From assembly GCA_029962745.1 (NCBI GenBank), contig CM057152.1, positions 29,104,319 through 29,168,318 on the forward strand: DNA of 64,000 nt. Direction: 5' to 3'. Below, in pieces: positions 61,401 through 64,000 of the stretch. The notes beneath the pieces are model-generated. The model was not told where the DNA came from. It was given only the letters and a program-made list of their open reading frames with translations, and did no database searches. This DNA comes from Echinometra lucunter. Taxonomy: Eukaryota > Echinodermata > Echinoidea > Camarodonta > Echinometridae. The stretch's first letter is position 1; each line of letters begins with the position of its first letter. Position numbers and translations under genes: made by a program.

Positions 61401-63703
61401 GACTGTTTGACCAGATGCCTTCTTTCCAGGAGGTAGGATTCTCCAAGGCAGGCAACTCTCTCTGGGGAGCAGGTATGTACATCTCTTAACCTGTTGAGCA
61501 CAATTTATATCCTGCATCTTAAAATTAGCTAACTAGGATTGGTCGAGAACTTCTCATGTGACTAAAAATAATTTCACCATGAAAACAAATGGATATGGTG
61601 TGACGTCAGACCTCGGTATATTTTCCGCTATACCAAGATTCTGACGTCACTTTTTACGATAACAAGCTATTTAGCTATCGATATCTGTATAATGTGAGAC
61701 TGAGGCTGAGGCCCTGACCGCGTTGAACATCTAGCGCTGCACTTTGCACATTGCATTGTACGACGACTAATCCAACCGCACTCAATCAGTTTTCATGGGT
61801 GTGTAGTAAATATTTGCAACAAATATCTAAAACATGAAACTATAGACATTGGAAATGTGTTCGAGTTTTCCAGTTTTCATCGTATCTTGCTTACTTCAAC
61901 AGTTCAAGTTTTCATCATTATTGTTGCATCGTTGGCTTTAAGCAATGACCTTTTGTGACTAGGCAAAATGAGCAAATGTGGTCATTTGACTTTTTTGTTA
62001 TTACTATTTTTATGTACATTTTGTCACTTGTGTTGTAGGATATAAATCAAATATGCCATGCACTCATTTCGAAGTACCAGCTGAAATTATGGACTCTTCG
62101 GTGAATGGCATAGTGCTATGCCAGTCACCTCAGAATCCATAATCTCAACTAGAACTTCTCAGTGCATGGTATATTTGATTATTAGTTTCCATTATATCAC
62201 ACACTTTCCATAAGCCCTAGCCGGAGTTATCTCGGGCTTAGTATTCAATAGGTTAAACTACATTTGCTAAATATTTCATCAGAAAAGGGCTGGCCTAACC
62301 TCGCAAATAGTTATAGTAAGCAAATAATCAACATCCATGAAGGTGATGGGACAAACAATCACTTTCGAGGCAATCTGGATGTAGCTATCTTTCCGAAGCA
62401 AAGCTGAGGAAAGATAGTGTATGATCGCTAGCCGTGTTCTCCAACAGAGCGCTAGCCATGTTGTACAATAGGCAGTTAATAGCCCGAATTTGTTCTGTGC
62501 AACACACTTTTATTTCGCACGTACTTAAAAATAGTGATAACGCGTTGTAACTCTAAGGACTGAAAGAAATCAGTGAAACACATATGCACTATCACTGGAC
62601 AGTGCAACAAATTTTTCTTATCAGGTGATTGATGTGGAAAACTAAGCTTTCTACGATAGTAGAAATCCTTGTAAAGCATTAGAATTTTAGTGCGGCATGT
62701 GGGGGCCACAGCAGAAAAGAAAGAAAGGGAGAATAAGCATGTTAAAAATTTTCTAACCCAGCTAGTTCAGTCATTTACCTCTGCCCTGCCCTGCCCTGCC
62801 CCTTCCCCATCCTAATGGACAAGTAGTTGTAACTTTTCCGGATGTTAGGAAATCTGTTTTAGAAATTATTTTTAGTGACATTGCACCAATACACATTTAA
62901 TTGTGGCTTTCTGGAAATCCATTGGCTTAAAGTTTATTCATACATGTATCTTCTTAAAATCAGGTTGCTTTGAAGGCCAAGCTATCTTCTTCTCCAACAA
63001 CCATGGGGTCATCACTGTTAGTACATCACAGTCAGAACTTCCAAGGTAAAGTGATAAGTGGTGTAGCATGCCTTTACAAATCTTCATCTTTCCTGTGACA
63101 TGGTATTGATTGACCCAGACATTGTGATATAGTTGATAGAAGTGTTGAAACAGGGTCATATTGTATACTGATACTTAACCAGCCAATAGAGAGATGGACA
63201 GATAGAAATGAGATAAGTAAACAGATAGATGGAAAGATAGGGACATCTTGGAATAAAAAGATAGCTGCATTATGAATTTTTGTGAAGTATAGATGCCTGC
63301 TTGGTGACCCTTTTTATTATTGACTGTTGATCTTAATATGGGAGGAATGATACATATATATATGTGCAGAAAGAGTTAAAATCTCATGAAAATTTGAGTC
63401 TATTTCTAAAAGAGTATGTTATATCATTTGCAGATAAGAGCACATTCAATATAGCTAAACACCAAACTCTATGAATTGGCAGTGTGGTGGAAAACATAAA
63501 AGCTTTCCCAATGGAAATTAGATAAACGTCTTCTATGAAGGCGAGAATTCACTCATAGTCAATAAGGAACTGTCTAGTAAATTTACGCTTACTTTACTCA
63601 TAGTCAATAAGGAACTGTCTAGTAAATTTACACTTACTTTATCATTCTCTGATTTAGTTTCAGCATGGATGACAGCAGAACAGGGCAGGCCTCAAGACTT
63701 GAG
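43286..63703 (+). CDS. NUP133: Nucleoporin NUP133, N-terminal beta-propeller, partial (gene continues past the window)
   Basis: Fourteen exons: 43286-43417, 46386-46489, 46873-47115, 49512-49583, 54431-54523, 55594-55704, 56782-56838, 58022-58080, 58438-58505, 59092-59168, 60104-60206, 61401-61472, 62964-63045 and 63664-63703. All junctions are GT/AG and in phase. NUP133 is the tail subunit of the Y-shaped (NUP107-160) scaffold of the nuclear pore. Diagnostic stretches against the human protein: SSGWACLVCDRRLFIW, PEGVVRYWP, SQGMIARVSSFFFGAQ (ALPS-type membrane-curvature sensor), ILQKWLIAG, NSLWGAG, AIFFSNNHGVITV. The first exon and the alpha-helical C-terminal half are missing. Introns are long and full of transposons, but the coding parts look intact. 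Confidence 0.93.
43538..44437. mobile_element. 900-bp near-perfect palindromic foldback element
   Basis: The two arms of about 400 bp are reverse complements with few mismatches (outer TAGACCGAAGTGTTCTGTCT / AGACAGAACACTTCGGTCTA). A 9-bp duplication GCAGCATGC flanks it (43529-43537, 44438-44446). A 9-bp duplication is typical of Mutator-like elements. It has no transposase frame and sits in a NUP133 intron; a solo arm is at 7736-8203. Confidence 0.88.
44752..44940 (-). CDS. Unrecognised open frame, possible exon
   Basis: It begins MSEVALLKWKLIKRRNQQEG and contains KVDILSLKNKFKVLISQFDR and LVHWRTWKAVCR, followed by AGG/GTTAAC, a possible donor. The composition looks protein-like (basic, helical), but I know no family. 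It lies antisense inside a NUP133 intron and could be part of a mobile element. Confidence 0.3.
   Translation of the reverse strand: MSEVALLKWKLIKRRNQQEGRIPYQSKVDILSLKNKFKVLISQFDRLVHWRTWKAVCRVNRA
44983..45055. repeat. Perfect 25-bp inverted repeat with a 23-base loop
   Basis: GGCGAAGCAGCGTTGCACTC with TCGCA and its exact reverse complement ending in CGCTGCTTCGCC. Probably the ends of a very short element or a hairpin. Confidence 0.85.
45124..45520. mobile_element. Foldback element B with an internal tRNA-like module
   Basis: The terminal 62 bp (GGTAGAATATTAAGGTGCCA outermost) are perfectly inverted; a further 29-bp inner pair (ATCCGGGTATAAATGGAT) also folds. The target TAATTTGAT is duplicated (45115-45123, 45521-45529), and the unoccupied sequence is seen in the sister MITE near 26820. 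The right arm has an internal tandem duplication of about 36 bp. A minus-strand tRNA-like core lies at about 45288-45380. Confidence 0.88.
45288..45380 (-). other. tRNA-like sequence inside element B
   Basis: The minus strand has GCTCGTGGCGCAGTGGTCAA (A-box region) and GGGTTCGAATCCCAG (B box and T-arm), with a longer middle resembling a type II variable arm. The acceptor stem is imperfect. It is flanked by ATAAACGCCATTGTCATCAA, which recurs in element C. Confidence 0.6.
46030..46275 (-). mobile_element. LINE 3' fragment, minus strand
   Basis: The minus strand reads RYGDRAFSSLAPKLWNNLPI then YIREASTIDSFKTLILLGNP and stops, followed by GCGCAATATAAATGTTACAT and an ATT-repeat tail. Same LINE type as 42357-42805 but a different copy. 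Confidence 0.82.
46386..46489 (+). CDS. NUP133: NUP133 propeller exon (GWACLVC)
   Basis: The acceptor TTTTTTCCAG precedes 46386 and the donor GTAAAT follows 46489. It reads SANISVKLDSSGWACLVCDR then RLFIWRYKQTQSAR, matching human GGWACLVCKEKLIIWK. Phase 1 to 0. Confidence 0.92.
46873..47115 (+). CDS. NUP133: NUP133 propeller exon (EGVVRYWP)
   Basis: The acceptor GTGATGGTAG precedes 46873 and the donor GTAAGT follows 47115; 81 codons, phase 0 to 0. It reads IGLCYQLALPATELCHRADL, ICLIPTGGATSSGADSQMV, SVLAVSPEGVVRYWP and ends ECFSLTACG. The open frame with the first ATG here is a shadow in another phase. Confidence 0.93.
47196..47464. mobile_element. Hairpin MITE with about 95-bp arms
   Basis: CACTATGAACATGGCGGACA ... 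TAGAACATCCCTTCA is nearly perfectly complementary to TGAAGGGATGTTCTTTTGAC ... CATGTTCATAGTG, loop about 75 bases, CAA on both flanks. Intronic in NUP133 sense, so the pre-mRNA would carry a long double-stranded stem. Confidence 0.82.
47528..48542. mobile_element. Foldback element with GGGGCCTGTTTC ends
   Basis: GGGGCCTGTTTCTGGAAATC at the left and TTCAAGAAACAGGCCCC at the right are inverted; TTTCACGAAG and CTTCGTGAAA are subterminal. Target duplication not clear. Intronic. Confidence 0.7.
48545..49500. other. NUP133 intron, no additional exon seen
   Basis: AT-rich intronic sequence. Several short open frames lack splice context or homology. Confidence 0.5.
49512..49583 (+). CDS. NUP133: NUP133 propeller exon
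   Basis: The acceptor ATTTCTGCAG precedes 49512 and the donor GTATGT follows 49583; 24 codons, phase 0 to 0: KHQCILATTTNQLMMISVSP then SAMQ, aligning with human SFILSSSGSQLIRLIPES. Confidence 0.9.
49590..50730. other. NUP133 intron, no feature recognised
   Basis: Apart from a C tract near 50296, no repeat boundary or exon is evident. CTAAAGCTACGC near 50364 and GCGTAGCTTTAGGACC near 50714 form an inverted pair that may mark another foldback element of about 360 bp. Confidence 0.45.
51077..52029. repeat. Element with ATGCCTCCGCC ends and an AGGTCAAAGGTCA array
   Basis: Ends TATGCCTCCGCCCACC and GGCGGAGGCATA are inverted. Inside are about five tandem units of 150-160 bp with GTTCTCGCGATAACTTAAGA, GGGACAATGATCTGATTAGA and AAGGTCAAAGGTCA. 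A SINE body fragment interrupts the array at 51735-51822. Confidence 0.82.
51735..51822 (-). mobile_element. SINE 3' body fragment
   Basis: The reverse complement matches 38205-38310 (ATCTGGCGCTGCTCAG, TGCCGGGCCCAC, CAATTGGGCAAAA). The tRNA-like head is absent. Confidence 0.8.
52030..52049. repeat. Perfect 20-bp palindrome
   Basis: TTCGACCACGCGTGGTCGAA, immediately outside the AGGTCA element's right end. Confidence 0.95.
52653..54224. mobile_element. hAT-type element with CAGGGTTGGCG ends
   Basis: CAGGGTTGGCGATTTTTTTG and AAATCCGCCAACCCTG are inverted and an exact 8-bp duplication TGCGTGTG flanks them (52645-52652, 54225-54232). Subterminal GATTTAAATC/AAAAAATCA repeats occur at both ends. 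The 1.3-kb interior has no transposase frame. Confidence 0.85.
54431..54523 (+). CDS. NUP133: NUP133 exon with ALPS motif
   Basis: The acceptor TTTCTCTCAG precedes 54431 and the donor GTGAGT follows 54523; phase 0 to 0. It reads SQVEVHTLKSSQGMIARVSS then FFFGAQKDETS. This corresponds to the human [20 protein letters not shown] segment, the amphipathic lipid-packing-sensor loop that binds curved membrane; the Ser/Gly-rich polar face and bulky hydrophobic face are kept. Confidence 0.92.
55138..55590. repeat. Tandem duplication of about 229 bp before a NUP133 exon
   Basis: TTTTCACACCTAAAGCACTG, ACAAATCAAATTTGTG, AGGCTGTTCTAAGGAGAGTG and TTATTTCCTCAGTGCTA occur twice at about 229-bp offset. The second copy ends just before the exon acceptor at 55593. 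Confidence 0.88.
55594..55704 (+). CDS. NUP133: NUP133 propeller exon
   Basis: The acceptor ATCTGTACAG precedes 55594 and the donor GTAGGA follows 55704; 37 codons: GLRRVLAGSSESSGYPLYIL then QDSILQKWLIAGPGQEQ, matching human RSSFYSLTSSNISKWEL. Confidence 0.92.
55858..55990 (+). mobile_element. tRNA-derived SINE, second family
   Basis: ATGGTCCGGTGGTTTAAGGC (A-box region) and GGGGGTTCGATCCCGGC (B box), then TTATGCCCTTGAGCAAGGCA and CATTGCTCTTTTAATGTACA as in 26700-26786. Confidence 0.75.
56000..56770. other. NUP133 intron, no additional feature
   Basis: AT-rich. No exon or repeat boundaries recognised. Confidence 0.5.
56782..56838 (+). CDS. NUP133: NUP133 propeller exon
   Basis: The acceptor TATTATGTAG precedes 56782 and the donor GTGAGA follows 56838; 19 codons, VVYEKQLDGLFKQQFQREM, in the place of human YSWDINRALKENITDAIW. 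Confidence 0.88.
56850..58010. other. NUP133 intron, no additional feature
   Basis: No supported exon. The frame at 57876-58151 crosses the real exon in the wrong phase and is a shadow. Confidence 0.5.
58022..58080 (+). CDS. NUP133: NUP133 propeller exon
   Basis: The acceptor TTATTCACAG precedes 58022 and the donor GTAAGT follows 58080; reads GASSMENIKVRLLDIQLIS, leaving two bases to make Asn with the next exon. Matches human GVNIRYLDLKQN. Confidence 0.9.
58438..58505 (+). CDS. NUP133: NUP133 propeller exon
   Basis: The acceptor TTCTATTTCAG precedes 58438 and the donor GTAAGA follows 58505: LAVILAGAVNTSSPNQRVRI then AI, matching human GLVILAAAWHSADNP. Confidence 0.9.
58971..59088. repeat. 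59-bp perfect tandem duplication at a NUP133 acceptor
   Basis: CATAGGCAGCAGCATAATTG ... TTGTATCTACTG is present twice head to tail (58971-59029, 59030-59088), and the second copy runs into the real acceptor CAG at 59089-59091. The first copy ends in CATAG, a potential decoy acceptor. Confidence 0.93.
59092..59168 (+). CDS. NUP133: NUP133 propeller exon
   Basis: The acceptor CTACTGCAG precedes 59092 and the donor GTTAGT follows 59168: ATLKVHVDTDTPTKLESFVL then ASTPEQ. Phase 1 to 0. Confidence 0.9.
59533..59887. mobile_element. Foldback element C with an internal tRNA-like module
   Basis: Arms AGGATAGTTCATGCCACTCA / CAGTTACCTTCCAATTTGAC and, inverted, GTCAAATTGAAAGGTAACTG / TGAGAGGCAAGAACTATCCT pair over about 60 bp with mismatches. 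TATAAGAC and TATAAGAT are candidate flanking duplicates. The core shares AAATAAACGCCATTGTTATC with element B and carries a minus-strand tRNA-like module at about 59685-59755. Confidence 0.75.
59685..59755 (-). other. tRNA-like sequence inside element C
   Basis: The minus strand has CGCAGCTCAATGAGTTACGC (A-box region) and CCCGGGTTCGATTCTTGC (B box). Tail bases pair only partly, so it is a derived Pol III-type core. Confidence 0.55.
60104..60206 (+). CDS. NUP133: NUP133 propeller exon (source of downstream pseudo-exon copies)
   Basis: The acceptor CCCTTGTAG precedes 60104 and the donor GTAAGA follows 60206: ESDDEDALDKHLLLAYPGRP then DCYIYSQHSIVCCS. Phase 0 to 1. Matches human YLYNESAVYVCSTG at its end. 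Confidence 0.92.
60487..61110. repeat. Decayed tandem copies of the exon end at 60164-60206 plus donor and intron start
   Basis: CACTGTTATATCTACTC, CAGCACTCTATTCTATGCTG, CTCAGGTAAGAACCCT and CATTTTACCAGGATTAGGG recur at about 60490, 60622, 60738/60951 and 61050. Copy 2 keeps an intact donor. Copy 3 is split by a TA-flanked MITE. Stops and substitutions show they are no longer coding. Confidence 0.8.
60753..60949. mobile_element. TA-flanked MITE inside a pseudo-exon copy
   Basis: CTGTATAAGCTAATATTTTG and CGAAAATTCAGCTTATACTG are inverted, with TA on both sides. The sister copy reads GTTATATCTAC without insertion. GAAAATCGCGAAATTAG is tandemly repeated inside. Confidence 0.78.
61401..61472 (+). 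CDS. NUP133: NUP133 propeller exon
   Basis: The acceptor TTCATTGTAG precedes 61401 and the donor GTATGT follows 61472: GLFDQMPSFQEVGFSKAGNS then LWGA, matching human KIVFNAQGDSVLGAG. Phase 1 to 1. Confidence 0.92.
61500..62950. other. NUP133 intron with one hairpin, no extra exon
   Basis: A foldback of about 140 bp at 62043-62183 pairs ATCAAATATGCCATGCACT with AGTGCATGGTATATTTGAT. Repeated CCCTGCCCTG lies near 62783. Nothing coding. Confidence 0.55.
62964..63045 (+). CDS. NUP133: NUP133 propeller exon
   Basis: The acceptor TTAAAATCAG precedes 62964 and the donor GTAAAG follows 63045: GCFEGQAIFFSNNHGVITVS then TSQSELP, matching human GVPIIFSRNSGLVSITS. Confidence 0.93.
63551..63640. repeat. 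45-bp tandem duplication before a NUP133 exon
   Basis: ACTCATAGTCAATAAGGAAC ... CTTACTTT is repeated with one substitution. The second copy ends 23 bases before the acceptor AG at 63662-63663. Confidence 0.93.
63664..63703 (+). CDS. NUP133: NUP133 exon, last in the window
   Basis: The acceptor TTAGTTTCAG precedes 63664 and the donor GTAAGT follows 63703: SMDDSRTGQASRLE after joining. This is the acidic, Ser-rich end of the propeller region; the gene continues to the right. Confidence 0.88.
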
Positions 63704-64000
63704 GTAAGTGTAAAAATTCACATTTCGTTTGTCATAATGCAACATCAGTTCGCACTATTGCGAGTAGCAAGATAACTGAGAAAGATCAATATCCAAGTAT
63801 GAGGTTTCTTGAGCTTGTTGATTTATGAATTATTTCATTGTTTTGTACATGTATGGCTGTTTGCCAAAGAGACATTAGGAGACATCGTTAAGGAGAACAC
63901 TTCCTCTTCAGTACACTACAAGAGAATTATATTCCTCCAGTTTTGCGGTTTCTTTTGTGACACTACAAAATACATTGCATGCATTAATCAACCCTAGAAG

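Overview
The window is animal nuclear DNA. It has GT-AG introns, tRNA-derived SINEs, LINE 3' ends and very many short inverted-repeat transposons. The clearest organism clue is an astacin protease with EGF, CUB and Thr-rich modules, the layout of the sea-urchin BP10/SpAN blastula proteases. I infer an echinoderm, most likely a sea urchin, but the species is not determinable from what I can see.

Three transcription units can be supported. (1) Minus strand, 29922 to 3915: a complete ten-exon gene for a secreted astacin metalloprotease (signal peptide, propeptide, astacin domain, EGF, CUB1, about 190 residues of Thr/Gln/Pro repeat, CUB2, CUB3, acidic tail). All exon phases fit, but CUB3 carries an 11-bp tandem duplication that shifts the frame, and the conserved glycine of the zinc motif is serine. 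(2) Minus strand, about 41334 to 38721: fragments of an unrecognised coiled-coil gene; one exon is split by a 158-bp MITE. (3) Plus strand, 43286 to beyond 64000: fourteen exons of NUP133, covering most of the N-terminal beta-propeller including the ALPS membrane-sensing segment. The first exon is not found and the helical C-terminal half lies beyond the window.

Layout: 1-3900 intergenic, with a SINE and a foldback element; 3915-30100 the protease gene with a TATA box near 30080, its introns packed with foldback elements, minisatellites and a 500-N assembly gap (25262-25761) flanked by a near-identical 720-bp duplication; 30100-38700 gene-poor, mostly nested repeats; 38700-41350 the coiled-coil fragments and a hAT-type element; 41350-64000 NUP133 with repeat-rich introns.

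Most unusual are: foldback elements that each enclose a tRNA-like Pol III promoter core (9671-10136, 45124-45520, 59533-59887); several unrelated elements each saturated with its own short inverted motif; a MITE insertion whose empty site survives in a second copy in this same window; a 900-bp near-perfect palindrome; decayed tandem copies of a NUP133 exon end with its splice donor; and repeats that spread perfect DR1 nuclear-receptor motifs. The three genes show no functional link to one another.
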